In this document: in pieces, positions 12,745-24,905 of the stretch | How the letters are laid out: every line of letters begins with the position of its first letter | Numbering within the stretch: position 1 is the first letter of the stretch | DNA from: Symbiodinium sp. CCMP2592 | Taxonomy: Eukaryota; Sar; Dinophyceae; Suessiales; Symbiodiniaceae | DNA: 64,000 nucleotides | Assembly: GCA_905221615.1 (NCBI GenBank) | Contig: CAJNDT010002780.1 | Span: forward strand, 1-64,000 | Direction of reading: 5' to 3' | Program-made: the position numbers and the translations under genes | Notes under the pieces: model-generated | What the model saw: only the letters and a program-made list of their open reading frames with translations | Told to the model about the DNA's origin: nothing | Database searches by the model: none

Positions 12745-12905
12745 TGATAGCTGTCGTGCACAGGCGGCGTAGAAACTCTCGGCGGACACTTGTGCCCCTC
12801 TGCCTTCCCATAAAAAGCAGGCCATGGGTGAGAAGTGACAAACCAGACCCGAAAGCTCAAAGCGAGTGCTCGGAATTGAGTCCTACCAGTACATGGACAT
12901 GATGG
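12745..12905. repeat. Direct repeat, right copy (partner 9640-9800)
   Basis: Second copy of the sequence at 9640-9800, same orientation. The next segment (12970-13080, TTGAGAAACCCATCAC...GGAGATGATTACTGG) also has counterparts at 9830-9920 and 11120-11200. From here to the host gene at 14011 I see no gene. Confidence 0.65.
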
Positions 12906-14010
12906 ATGACAGTACGGTCAACGGAGGCGATGGACAGGGAGGGACCCAGAAGCTGGAAAACCGAAACGAAAGGGAGGGATCTCACATTGAGAAACCCATC
13001 ACAGTAAATAAACAATTTGTCATGAGCCACGGATAGGAGATGATTACTGGAAGATCCAAAAACCCGGAAAGCAGATCAGCCGTCTTGGATTCCGAAACAC
13101 TCCAGGATTTGGTGCGGAGCCCTGCAAGAAGCTGCATTAACCGATGTTGGATTCGATGGCGGCTGGTATGCCAGAACCCCTGGAAGGAGATCTTGATGGC
13201 AAGCTCTCAAACCCAACAAAGCCTTATAATCCCAGAAAGTTGAGGTTGGCTGGGAATCAATAACCCTGGACTGAAGTGCCGTGCTGGACCATGTGGACCG
13301 AAACCACAACTGCAAGGGCAATTCGTACCCTGATGTAGTCAAGTCACGGATGAGAGCGGCATAGAGCTGCGGAATCTTCGGAACCTGCGTTTGGAATAGA
13401 AGACCTACTAATCTCGAGGCATACAGCCACAGCTAAAAAGTCAGCATCCGAAAATGAGAGCCAAGCCAGCTTGGTGTACGCTATCTCCACTGCTAGAGAC
13501 ATCCTGGAGCAGCATCGAAAAACTTCCCTCATTGCACAATCCAGAAAAAAAACAAGGCAGGGGGACGTGGCAGTGGCTGAGAACACAAACATGCGATAGT
13601 GCCAGATCTCAACAGATCTGGTCGTCCCAGGTTTGGACGCCCCCTCTGTCATGAAGCGACCTGCAACCAGGTCAGAGCAGACAACACTCCAAAACGACTA
13701 TCATCTGAGACAGCTTGACGGTATGGAAACCTTGAGGCTCCGCGGGCACATTGGGGGGAAAGCATGTGGCTCGTTCTTGATATCATGGCGACTGCAACGA
13801 GACGCACTTGCAACTCTCACGGCAAAGGCATGCTAGAGGGCGGCACGACTCCGGCAGGGACGACCGACTCTTCGCCGACACCAAGTCAGTCTTCACGTCG
13901 ACACCCCACAGAGCATGCCACTCATCATTTCGAGTAAGGCATGTGAAAAGTGGGTTCTGTGGTGCTCTAGAAAGAGAACCACGGGTCATTTGCCCTCAGG
14001 AGCTACTGCA

Positions 14011-17000
14011 TCACTCAGCTTTGATGTTGCTGTATATGAGAAACACAAACTTCGAGGAGCCAATAAAGCCCAGGGAGCCGCAAAATAAAGAGAGACCGAT
14101 GCAGAAATTCAGCGACGTACCAAAGTAGTACACCGTCTGCAAGAAGCCAGACCTTCACATGCCGAACAACCAAATAAGTCTTAGCAGGTCTCCACTGCAG
14201 CTCTCATCTGAGCGTGGTCAACTGAGGCCGCAGCATCTGCGTGGAGTTGTAGAAATAGTGGATCGTATACAGGAAAACATACAATGCTGTTGCTGCACAA
14301 CTAATGTACGACTGCCACTGCCACCTGTAATCCTCCGCGTTCAGGAGGATGTAGGTGCAGGTAATGCTGACGCACACAATAACGAGACAAAGCAATACCA
14401 AAATCGCAAACATGAAGCCGTAGACATAGTAGATCTTGTTGTGGCTCCAAACTGCAGACAGGATGAAATACATCTCGATGAAGAGACAACCAAAGGGCAC
14501 AATTCCTGCCAAGATGGTCTGTGTACTCATGCGTACCAACATGACACGGTCCTGCAACCATCGTCATGATGGGTGTGAAGGCCCAATGCTTTGTTGGAAT
14601 CGGCCTGGCTGTGCATCAAAACACAGAAGACGTGAAATGTCGAAGTCACGACACCGAACTGCAAGCATGACGATGTCATTGATGGTGCTGCGCCTACCTT
14701 TACGCAGTCAACCAAGGCCTAAGTGCCTGCGAGCCCTTCAACCGCAATTCGATCGGATTAGCATCTGCATCCTACGAGCATGCCGAATTCTCGAATGCAA
14801 ACTGTCTTGAAGGGCAGCTTTCAAGTTGACACGCAACAACCGTACAGTGGATGAGTTGGATTGTGTTTGAGGAGTTCAGCGACATTAACCGAGACGCTGC
14901 ACTCGCAGGACACTTCGCCTGCTTTGATGCACTGTGGCCCGCAGGCCATGCTCATAACACGATGGTTTGGGCGGGCTGTGGATCGAGGTATGGTGCAGTT
15001 CGCCGTCTCGTCAGATTGGGACTTGTTAAGGAGGTGCCCGTCCTTCTTCCCGTGATTCTGATCCCGGGAAGTGAACCGTGTGCTTCCTTTACGACGCTTG
15101 TTGTCCTGCGTTCTGCTGTCATTGCGTGATATTAGGGACCTGAGCTACTGTTGATGCCCAGAATCCTGCATACATACTCCATATCGCGCTATCCACTTCC
15201 CCGCAACCCCTGAATTTTCAATGTTGCATCTCGATGGGGTCATGCAGGATGTAGGGAATTCGCACAAGCCCTTCTTCTAGCCCGTGCGTCAGAGCAACAT
15301 TCAGGGAAGTCGTGGGGATCATCCAAGTCATGCAGGAATAGTTGGGCGCCAGCCGAAGCGTCCTTCGCTTCTTTTCCTTCTTCTGCCCTCATGCTGTCGT
15401 GTCTTGCGTAGTTCTTCTGTCCTTTTTTGGAGCCGTTGCTGTGCTCCTTCGGTGATGCTGATGTGGTGCCTTCGATTCCCTGTGAATGCCTGCGAAATAC
15501 AAAGTACGTGTCGTGAGTGACTGGGCCGATTCTTCAGTTCGCACCTTTCTTTCCAACATCCGGCACTTCTCTTTCCTAACCTTCGTGGCCTCTCCCAGTT
15601 GCTCCCTGTGGTGTTTTGGGGAAGAGCTTGTCTTTGTTTAGTGTTGCTGGCAGATGTCAGGCTTACTTTTGTTTCATTTATTGTTTGGGGCTTCTCGTCT
15701 TGCTTTTGGGGGGGCAGTGTGTCTACTGGTCGTTGTAGCTCATGCTTCTTATACCGTGCTGTGTCTTCCAGCCTCTGCTGTTGTGTGATATTCCTTGCAA
15801 TTTTTGCTTCCCTGCGTGAAGACATTGCTGATGCACCTGCTTCTGCTCGTCAAAAACAGATTGACGAGTCCACTAATAGTGCTCGTGACGATGACTAAAA
15901 CCTTCGAACGGTCCACACGGCTGACCACAGCAACGGTGAACACAAACATCTCGATTCTAGCAGCTGGAATGCTTCTTGCGTTGCCGGCACCTCGGTCTGT
16001 TAAAAAATCTCGGACACGAATGGGCAACGAGCGTTGAAAAAAAAACAGCTGCTCAGATCCGCCAGGGACCTCTTCAGATGATGCACGCGGCAGGGGAAGG
16101 AGCGCTCTGCAGCTGCTCGCCGTCCAAGTAGCGTGCCAACCTGGAGACAGTTCACAACATGTAACTTTCAACCAAGCACCTGCAGGTGGATGCTAAGTGC
16201 CAAGCCGTGTGCAGGGGCACACAAACAGCCAGGAACAGCACCAAAATGATGAATATCGTTTTGAACGGCACCTGATGGAAACGTCCCCTCTGCAGGCAAG
16301 ACCTTCAACAGGGCACCCGTTTCAAGCTTTGCGGCCCAGTGACTGTAAGCGTAGCTCTGTAGAATATGGCTGTCGTGTTGATGACGACGAAACTAATGAA
16401 GGCCTGCACGGTGTTTAATGATTGAATTTCCGCACGTGTCACTGGAGCGGCTCGAAGTCATGCACACAACTGACCCAACAGCAGGAAAGGCGACAAAGCA
16501 AACACCTGCACAAACAGCATGTTGCTTGCGCAACAGTCAGCGGTCCCCCAAAACGTGTCAGCTGAGCGAACACACATGACAGGGCCCGTGGGAGCACGGC
16601 AGTGGAGCAGGCTTTTTTTGGGACTGCGGCAGAGCATTTGCAGTGCTCCGCTTGTCGTCGGTCAAAGTGGACATGTAAGTAAACCCTGGGCCAGCATGCC
16701 AGCACGTGAACGGGGCTTCGAAGCCTTCGAAGGGTGCTTCGGCTTCGAAGCGCGTTCGTGCTTTTCAGTTTCTCTCCCATCCCCGTCAAGCAGACGGAGG
16801 AGAACGGCTGTAGAGTCAGGCGCCAGCATGGAATCGTTTAAAGCTCCAAAAACCTGGTCGGTTTGCAGACCCTGGAGAGCCATGCATATTTCCGGGAGGA
16901 CCTCGGAGGAGTGTTGGACACGTGAGCGGCTGAATGATTTCCAACTATATACTTCCCCTCAGTGGGAGATTAGCTTGAATCCCACGATCGAGTCACCCTG

Positions 17001-18969
17001 TGCCATCGCACCCGTTCTTATCATTACAGTAGCCCCCACCTGTCAACATGAAGCAATCAGAGTTTGACCTCCCCCTCGAAATGGTCTGGTTATAGATGCG
17101 CATAGATGCATTTTTCTTGTTGTAAACGAGGCAGAGATCCACGAACAGACCAAGACAACGCCTGCCGGAAGGTCGCAGGTCACAGATTTACTTAGACTTG
17201 CGATGCAGAAAGCTTCTCTGGACATCTTAGTCCGTGGCAAGGCCGGGCATGAACAAGCATTGATAGACCATCGTCCTCACGGTCGAGGAACAAGCCTAAC
17301 ATATTTGCTCCTGCCACTGTCAACTACTCTGCACAGCCGAGTCCTTTTCCAGTGCTGGCCTCCAAACATGCGGAATATTCTTCCACCTTCATACCCGCCA
17401 ACCTCAGCAGAACATGCCGAAATAGACTGTGCTCGCCTGGCTTCGAATGTGTGGCTTGACTTGGGCGGCCGGCTATAACTGTACAAAGGTAAGCTATGAC
17501 GAAGGATCCTGCAGTGGCTCCGCGTGATGCGTAGTACCTGCGAGAAGCCCGCGGTCTCATACCGAGAGAGTGGAGAGAAGCTCAGATCATGTGCGACCTG
17601 GGAGATCTAGATCAGACGAGATGCGAATTGCATATTGCGAAGATCAGGACAATGAAGACAGTGCAAGCCAGATGGCAGCCCGAGGCATACACCACGGTGA
17701 AAATTGCCAAATGGTCTGGCTTTCGAAACACGTCTCCATTAACCTGCTTCCACCCACTCTCATCTCCTTAAGTGGGAAGGCATGCATCAACACGAAGAAT
17801 CGCGAGATCGAAGAACCTCGCACAACACGGCAAGGACTAAGAAACCCGCCAATTCCATCTAAGTTTTCCAGCTCTTCAGCCTCGCTGGCTGAATACCGGG
17901 TGAAGTCACGCCTCCGGTCCAAAGCCAGGGAAACATGAAGCAGCTGGAAGCAGCTGAGTACCAACATTCACATTGACAGAGGCTCCGACTTCAATGTTTT
18001 CATCAATATGATCGCGACCACCGCGCACAAAAACAGGCAGAGCATGAAAGAGTTCACGATGGAGAACCAGTGCACCTGTGCCCAAAAGGAGGCACACAAT
18101 GCACAAGGCGCGAAAGACTACGAGACGAGATGCACAAATGAGAGAGACGACGGCTCATGTGGGCCTTGTGCTCGAAAAACTTCGGGTCCAAATATCGGTT
18201 CGTCCTGTCCTGCGGAAAAGCGGCAAAAGCGCGGCAGAAAAATGAGAAGGCAGACTTCTTTCCAGAAGGCAGCGCAGTGTCAGGATTTCAGGTTTCCTGA
18301 GAAGCCAGAAGGTGTTGGGAGGCATGCACAGGTAGCATAAATGTCTTTCGCTGCCGCTGTGAAGTCATTGGTATCACCTACATAGTGGGATCCTGGAGCT
18401 ATGTGGCTCACGGTTCCAAACAAGTCAAGCGAGAATTACGCAAACACGTCAGAACGCTCTCATGCGACCAAACTACGTCTGCATAAAACACATTCACCAC
18501 AGGAATTGAAGTTATCGCTCATCTGAAACATGTGACATAGGCCAGAGGTGATGCTCCAAAGCTTTCTGCTGGAAGTACACGAGAGGCAGCTGACTCGTCA
18601 TGCTTGTACTACGTCCTGCTCTCAACCTGTTGCAGTCAAGTCATCACCGGGCGTCCTAACAGAGTTTTATCAAACAGCAACCCTAAAAGCGTCTGAAGTG
18701 CCCCACCTGTCTACTCCTCGACGAGACATGCCAGTAGAAGTCAGTAGCTTGAAGCGGTAAGAAACTGCATGCAAGCAAGCGGGTTCCTTGAACTCGTTGC
18801 CGGTTGGAAACCACTGGACCGTGTACGACAAGTTGAGTGGTGCGCCACCGTATATTGGCCATGGTGAGGAGGGCTCCATGTCTACCTGGCGCTCACTTCT
18901 TGAGGAAAGGAACAGCAGGGTATATATGTTAGTTCACTCTGTGATATCTACATATGTGTATATATATAC

Positions 18970-19016
<47 letters not shown>

Positions 19017-21148
19017 CATACATATATATATATATACATATATATATATGTATTTATTTATATATACATATATACATATAAGTATACATATATATATATA
19101 TATATGTGTATATATATATAGTGCAAACTAATTTAGCCTGCAAATCTTATATGTAATACATCATATCTGACATATAGTATCAAACAGAAAACATGTAGCC
19201 TACAGTCTATAACTCACAGAACATCACATATAATACCTCGCACGAACCTTACTATGTCATATGAGGTTGTTCTGTTCTAACTGTACGATCTTACATTATG
19301 TTATTCTGTATGACACTGTACATGATATGTAATGTTATAAACATGTACTATATACTGTATGATATGCAATCAGAGCCTCGATGATCTGGTCTTGGTTGTA
19401 GAACAATGTGAAGTGTCGATGAGTGTAGATTCGCGGAAGAGGCTTCCCCTGCAGATTCGATGGACTCTCAGAGTAGCTCGCTAACTTCCGATGGCGCCCT
19501 GCCTTTAAGTGCTTGGGTACTGGTGGGGCAGCTCCCGATGAAGGAAGCTGGAGTGACCTATTGTTGTCCCGGTACATCATCGAGAACCGACCTCAGGTCA
19601 TGAAGTTCCGTGCTTAGGCACATGACACCTGATTCCAGAGGTGCCGACTGACATCTAATGCAAATTTGGAGTGCTCTCCAACAAATGCCCATATCGGCAA
19701 ATCGTCGATGTACAGCTGGTACCTGCAGCAGGAAGCAGCTGCATTGCTGGCAACGCTCATGAGCCTCTGCACCAGCGGCTCACCAGTAATTGTCGTTGAT
19801 CATCCCCGCGAGGTCCTGCTAACCGGAGTTTACATGTACAGCAAAACTAACCAAAAAAGAACAAAACCCGTTGAAACTCCTTGTGTGTGTTTTTTTACCT
19901 ATTTGTTGGCCCGGACCATAAACTATGTATCGGTAGCATGAGAGCTATCCCTCAGCCTTTGTCCAAACGACCGACATCCCTGAAATACAGTCCTGCAGGG
20001 GACACTGTTCAAAGGATATTTTGTTGGGCTACGGCTAAAGACTCGTGCACAGACAGCTAACCTTCACGACTCCTGACGTACATGCAACGAACACGCTGTG
20101 CAAGTGTCTCCTTCGCCTTCTCTTCTGTCAGAACCATGCTGCAGAGCTCGGTGTGGCCTTTATTCTGTCCGAAGTGGATGTCCAACCTCAAACTGTCCGA
20201 CTTAGCAGCTGGATCGGCTTTCGGAACAGATTTCATTCTGAATGCTGCATTGTGGCCGAGGTGAAGAGTGAAATGCGTGGCCCTCAAGGGTTTCACCGAT
20301 GGAAAGCCTCATGCTCAAGACTTGGAACAGCGAAACTGCCTGCGCACAAATCAAACTGTCACAAGGCCCGAACTCACCATGCTCCACGGATATGTCCTCA
20401 CCTGCACGGAGTCAGAGGCTGAGCATGTGCTGTATTAATGCGGAACTAAATGCATGTGAGTAGGTAAAGACTGAACCCACGACTTCACCAGGCTCCTTTG
20501 CAAAAGATCAACAGACGTGGCATATCGGGAAGCGGGAAACGAAAAGAATCCGTCTAACAGGGACCAGGTGACGTGACTTTCGGATCGCATTTCCTTCGCC
20601 GTGTCTAAGGCTTTGCCTGTTCCTGCTGACACTGCTTCGTCTCTCATCTTGCCCTGGCTGCACGGCCTTCGAGCTCACAGAGGCCGAGAATGCTATACTC
20701 GTAAGTCTCCTGCACATCTATAGAGGAGGATCGATACTGTGCAGAGAAGCAGCGTGATACCCAAAGAACTGACGAGCGCTGCGGGAAAAAGCTACGACAG
20801 GCATACCAGCGCCCAACACAAGTGCCGTACGGGACTGAACAAGAAAAAGCGCAATGGACGCAAGGTCTGGGTTGCAACTTGGTCATGTAATTCATCATTC
20901 TACAGGTCTTGCATGAATGACCACACCACCAGATTATCAGTGCCTGCAAGCCTGTAATGTATTTCCGAATGACAGCAGCAACGTGCACTGATGCCAATGT
21001 TGCCCGAAGCACAAGACTCTGTTGAAAAATGCACCGAAAACGACATGCAAAGTGCACCCCTGGGCATCCTGCGGGTTGTTGTAGGGACCCACTTTGTCTG
21101 TCCATACGACAACATCTTCCAAAGGCTTGTATGTATGGGTGTCTTTGC
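14011..21148 (-). CDS. TM9SF: TM9SF (nonaspanin/EMP70) family membrane protein, multi-exon
   Basis: Nine-span endosome/Golgi membrane protein; the family acts in trafficking and sorting of membrane proteins. Exons, 5' to 3' on the minus strand: 21148-21069 ([21 protein letters not shown]); 20709-~20645 ([11 protein letters not shown]); ~20325-20060 in two pieces ([28 protein letters not shown]...[10 protein letters not shown]); 19722-~19670 ([19 protein letters not shown]); ~19445-19365 ([19 protein letters not shown]); ~18870-18790 ([18 protein letters not shown]); 18075-~17975 ([16 protein letters not shown]...LMKTLK); ~17920-17850 ([19 protein letters not shown]); ~17545-17480 ([19 protein letters not shown]); ~16420-16310 ([17 protein letters not shown]); ~15985-15925 ([17 protein letters not shown]); ~14530-14235 ([20 protein letters not shown]...[14 protein letters not shown]); 14152-14011 ([12 protein letters not shown]...IYSNIKAE, stop). 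It resembles the TM9SF1/3 branch. The signal-peptide exon and some middle exons were not located. Introns use GT, GC and GA donors. Confidence 0.88.
14153..14234 (-). other. GC-AG intron of the TM9SF gene
   Basis: Joining ...ACGCAGAT (last base 14235) to GTCTGGC (first base 14152) restores the reading T-Q-M-S-G-F-L-Q-T, which fits the family. The intron of 82 bases then begins GC and ends AG with a G after the acceptor, the arrangement described for dinoflagellate introns. Confidence 0.75.
18955..19125. repeat. TA microsatellite inside an intron
   Basis: Long run of TATATA with occasional CATA and GTAT interruptions, followed by an AT-rich stretch to about 19370. It lies between the ~19400 and ~18830 exons of the TM9SF gene. 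Confidence 0.95.
20710..21068 (-). other. GA-AG intron of the TM9SF gene
   Basis: The upstream exon ends ...AACCCGCAG (21069) and the downstream exon starts GAGACTTAC (20709), giving the family motif N-P-Q-E-T-Y-E-Y. The intron of 359 bases starts GA and ends AG. No GT nearby gives the same protein join. Confidence 0.65.
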
Positions 21149-21900
21149 CTGTCAGCATCAGTTACGGCGATGGCACAACATTTCATCAGAACATTGCTGG
21201 CACCAACCTGCCCGCACGCTGCATGGGCTAGTGGCGATCAGAAGTGCCACCGCTGCACGAAGAGCGGACACTGCAGGCCGGTGCAACGGAAACATCCTTG
21301 CTGATGAAAGCTGGAAGCGTTCAGTGCCTTGTGCCATTGCCCGCAGCGCAAGTCGGCAGCTTTCTTGTCTTCTGCCCCTTCTGGCCGGCAGCTACAGACA
21401 TGACCTGCCGGCCAAGGCCCTTGAATCCAAATGGCAGCGAAACTCATCTGTTCAGAAGACTGGTGCTACGCTTCCTGATACTGCTCATCTTCCTGCACCG
21501 CTGCCTGCTTTCAGGTGTTACGCTTCTCGCTCTTCCCAACGTTGCTCATCAAGCAGCTAGTCCCACAAGAATGCAGATTTCCGGAATCACCAAACCATGA
21601 CATGCCACATATTCTTTATGCTTTCGTTGGCTTTGCAAGTTGTCGTTTCATATGGTCCAGATGAGTCCAGATGATGTTCCTCCAGCATGGCTAAAGCATC
21701 GTTGAGGATGTCTGACAATAACCATTTTGCGTATGGTTTTAAAAGCAAGCCTTTTTGATTTTGGTCTCCAAGAGGGGTCTTGCAGGGTCGATGCTGTCGG
21801 CCGTGGCAGGCCGAGGTGTGCAGATGTTCTTGTTGAAGTTGTTCCAGGCGGCTAGAAAATTTTCATGCGCAAAAAACTGGACACCAAAATCCCAGTACTT
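21149..21900. other. Upstream of the TM9SF exon; no gene resolved
   Basis: This stretch should hold the first TM9SF exon (signal peptide), but no convincing ATG-plus-hydrophobic leader joined to the acceptor at 21149-21150 could be picked. Nothing else is recognisable. Confidence 0.4.
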
Positions 21901-21904
21901 TCAT

Positions 21905-22130
21905 AAGGTCAGTGCTGCTGCTCGCGGTTGTGGTGGTGGTGGCGGTGCTGGTGGTGTTGGTGATGCCGATGCTGCTGGTGGTGCTGCTGGTGCTGCTGCT
22001 GCCGGTGCTGCTGCTGGTGATGTGGTGCTGGTGGTGCTGGTGGTGCTGGTGGTGCTGGTGGTGCTGGTGGTGCTGCTGGTGGTGCTGGTACGTGGTGGTG
22101 GTGGTGGTGCTCCTGCGCTGCTGCGAGCCA
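21905..22130. repeat. GGTGCTGGTGGTG trinucleotide-type repeat
   Basis: Imperfect tandem GGT/GCT/GTG triplets. Translated frames give only poly-Val/Leu or poly-Ala/Gly, so I treat it as non-coding low-complexity DNA. From 22131 to about 23480 I see no gene. Confidence 0.9.
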
Positions 22131-23489
22131 CACAGTCTGCCCAGACTCTGACGACAAGCTCGATCGACAGATGGACAGCAAGGATGAGTCCACGTCGGAG
22201 GCTCATTCAGAGGGGGGTTCTCGATTGGGAGCACATTCAACTGCACATGCCTGACCAAAGTCAAAGATTTACCCGACAAAGCAGCAAAAAGCAAACTACA
22301 ACTTTAAGATGATCGGCACGCGCTCTTGGTGCAAGTGCAAGATTCCAAGAAGGAACTGCGCGCATGTCATTGGGCCAAGTGGCGGCGGTGGTGGCACGGG
22401 CAGCGGCGCTTGCTGTCAGACCGTTGACACCCACTGACCGAGACCTATATACGCTCGAATACAAGAACCATCGGACTTTTCGACATGAATCCATCATTTT
22501 TCTAAACAGCGCACACGCGGGCGACAATGGCAAAGACGAATGTGAAACACATGTTCGCAACTTTCTATGATACTGTGCTTTCATTGGGCCTGCAATTTCA
22601 ATCGATGGATCCAACATGACACACACGGCACTGACGAATTTGGCATGCGAAGAAGCCAAATCCAACACAAGAATTTGACGTCAATTCATTTATTTAGCGT
22701 AAGTGGGCCTCGGTGGCTGCAGCTGCATCGCTTGAACAACAGCAACAAACCGAACAAAAACACAAGACAGCGGTGAAACAAACAAACTGGAGAACAAGAC
22801 TACGTACGTTGCAGCGTGCGGACTTAGTCGCATTAGCAGCTGTTCAGCAAGTGAAAAACGAAGTTTCGCGCTCCTGGATGGTGGACCGTCGTACTGTTTT
22901 CTCAACCAGTACACACACTGCGCCGTGTTGAGATGCGGATTCGGAGCACGAGGCGTCGCATGGATAACGAATGAACAAAAATGGAGGCAAAAAAGACATG
23001 TCGGAGTTTTGCACCAATTCTCAGAGTAGCAGCGCATTTGGGCAAGTTGCTTGACTCCCACATCAGTGCACGACCTCGGCGTTTTTGGCTTCTTTTTAGG
23101 GACATCTGAAGGCGATTAGACGACCTCTTCACGCTCTCCGAGCGTTCTTTATGGCAACACACGAACCTTCCAACCAGTGCAACTGATTGGACGATGTCCA
23201 TTGCAGCTGCCGGCGAAACTGAGACAGTTCCGAGCTGGAACTTGCATGGACGTCATGTGTTTTGCATGCTCAAAGGTTGCAATCTGCACGAAACCACAGC
23301 AATCGAATTGGACTCTAAAAAAGAGTGCTCCATCCAGCCATCTGGAACCATGGATCCCGAGTAGCATTCTTGCTGACTGGATGTGCAGTTTGGTGGCGAG
23401 GATCACCTGGTGTCTTATTGAAACATCGAACATGTTTGAGACACACGAATCCTCCTAGCAGCCGAAATTGGGGTGCATCCAGCGACTCC

Positions 23490-23835
23490 TCAGCGAAGAG
23501 GGCTTTAAAGTTTTTGAAGCTGAAGGGTCGAAGGGAGCGGAGGGGGGGCGCCAAAGGGAGAAAGGCTTCGAAGGCTTCGAAAGGAAGCACGAAGGCTTTG
23601 AAGGCTTCGAAGGCTGGGGACGAAGGCTTCGCCTTCGAAGAGAACGGATGAAGGGACGGAGGGTTTCGAAGCATTCGAAGAGGGCCGTGAAGGCTTTGAA
23701 GCCTTTGCAGCGGGTGGAGACGAAGGCTTTGAAGAAGGGGCTTTGAAGCCTTCGAAGGAAGAGGGCTTCGAAGGCTTTCAAGCTTCAAACGACAGGATAA
23801 AGGGAGAGCTTCGAAGCCTTTGAAGAGAGCCCGCA
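23490..23835. repeat. GAAGGCTTCGAAGGC repeat cluster
   Basis: Tandem, imperfect GAAGGCTTCGAAGGCTT units. Each contains the palindrome TTCGAA, so the cluster can fold on itself. The same unit appears in the opposite sense at 24160-24260 and 24480-24550 and briefly at 16710-16760. Confidence 0.85.
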
Positions 23836-24149
23836 CTGGCTATATTGTCGTCTCCATTGCACAGTGCGCGTGTAGAAAGTGTTTCCGGCCCTCTAATGTC
23901 TTTTTCTGACCTCTGCAAAGACAAAGGCACGCACACATGACACCGACATGAATTTTTGCAACGCAAACTGAACCAAAACCAACTTAACCATCTTCAAACA
24001 ACATCTTTTTGACAAAATAAGAACAAAATGTGTCATTGAGAACAAAATCAATGCAAAAAAAAATTCCCAATGCGAAGAAAAGAGAAGCCACACAATATTG
24101 CAGGAAGAAGTACAATTCATCCTGGTTTGGTGGACCGGCTCCAGCTGGC

Positions 24150-24265
24150 ACAGCCTTTGTCCTTGCCTTCGACGGCTTCAAAGCTTTCGTTCTGACCTTC
24201 AAAGGCTTTAAAGCTTTCGTTCTTGCCTTCGAAGCCTTCGAAGCCTTCGTTCTCGCTTTATTATT
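24150..24265. repeat. Second TTCGAA-type cluster (opposite sense)
   Basis: GCCTTCGAAGCCTTCG units, inverted relative to the 23490-23835 cluster; together they make a loose inverted pair about 0.6 kb across. The T-rich interval 24300-24480 has no convincing gene. Confidence 0.75.
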
Positions 24266-24905
24266 CTCTCACTTTGTTTCTTCGCAAAACCCACCGTAAA
24301 CCGATTTCGTGTGGATTCTTCTTCTATTTGGGTTTGTGATGTCGTTTTGTTTCATTAACTCTTTTTTCTGTGTGGCTTCTTCTTCTTTTGTGTTTGTGAT
24401 TGCGTTTTATTCCATCAGTTCTTTCTATTTTCTTCGCAAAACCACCATAAAGCGACTTAGCGTGGCTTTTTGCTTTTTGTTCGTGATTGTGTCAAGGCTT
24501 CGAAACCCCCTTCTTCCCCTTCGAAGGCTTCGAACTCCCACTCTCCTTCATCCTCAGCTCCGATCAACAGAACTCTTTAGTCGACTTCTTCTCCCAGTTG
24601 CAGCTGATCGACAGCCAATCGAACCCAAAAGCCAAGCAGCCGACAGGACACGGAGTATACTTTCGTTCGTGTTCCAGAAAAGACAGAGAGCGCGTCGATG
24701 CACAAAAATATTCTTGCGAGGCGACTGGTGCTTGTCTTGCTGACACCTTGGCGAGCACTACAGTTCGCACCCTCCTTTCGACAATTGCGGATTCTGCTGG
24801 CTCCTCCTGCTTTGCAGGAACGTGAAAGCTAGGTCAAGAAACGCACCCTGGGACAGTTCAACAACAACTCACACTTGCTGTCGCTGCCCGGAGGCAGGAG
24901 CTTTG

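Noticed and set aside
18788-19081. 97-codon plus-strand frame running into Tyr/Ile repeats
   Set aside because: Its 3' half is the TA microsatellite and its 5' half is antisense to a TM9SF exon.
21905-22130. Long frames of poly-Val/Leu or poly-His/Ala
   Set aside because: Triplet-repeat artefacts open in several frames on both strands, with no conserved flanks.
24309-24743. Plus-strand frame with Phe/Ser-rich membrane-like start
   Set aside because: The hydrophobicity comes from a T-rich stretch; no homologous feel and no stable context.
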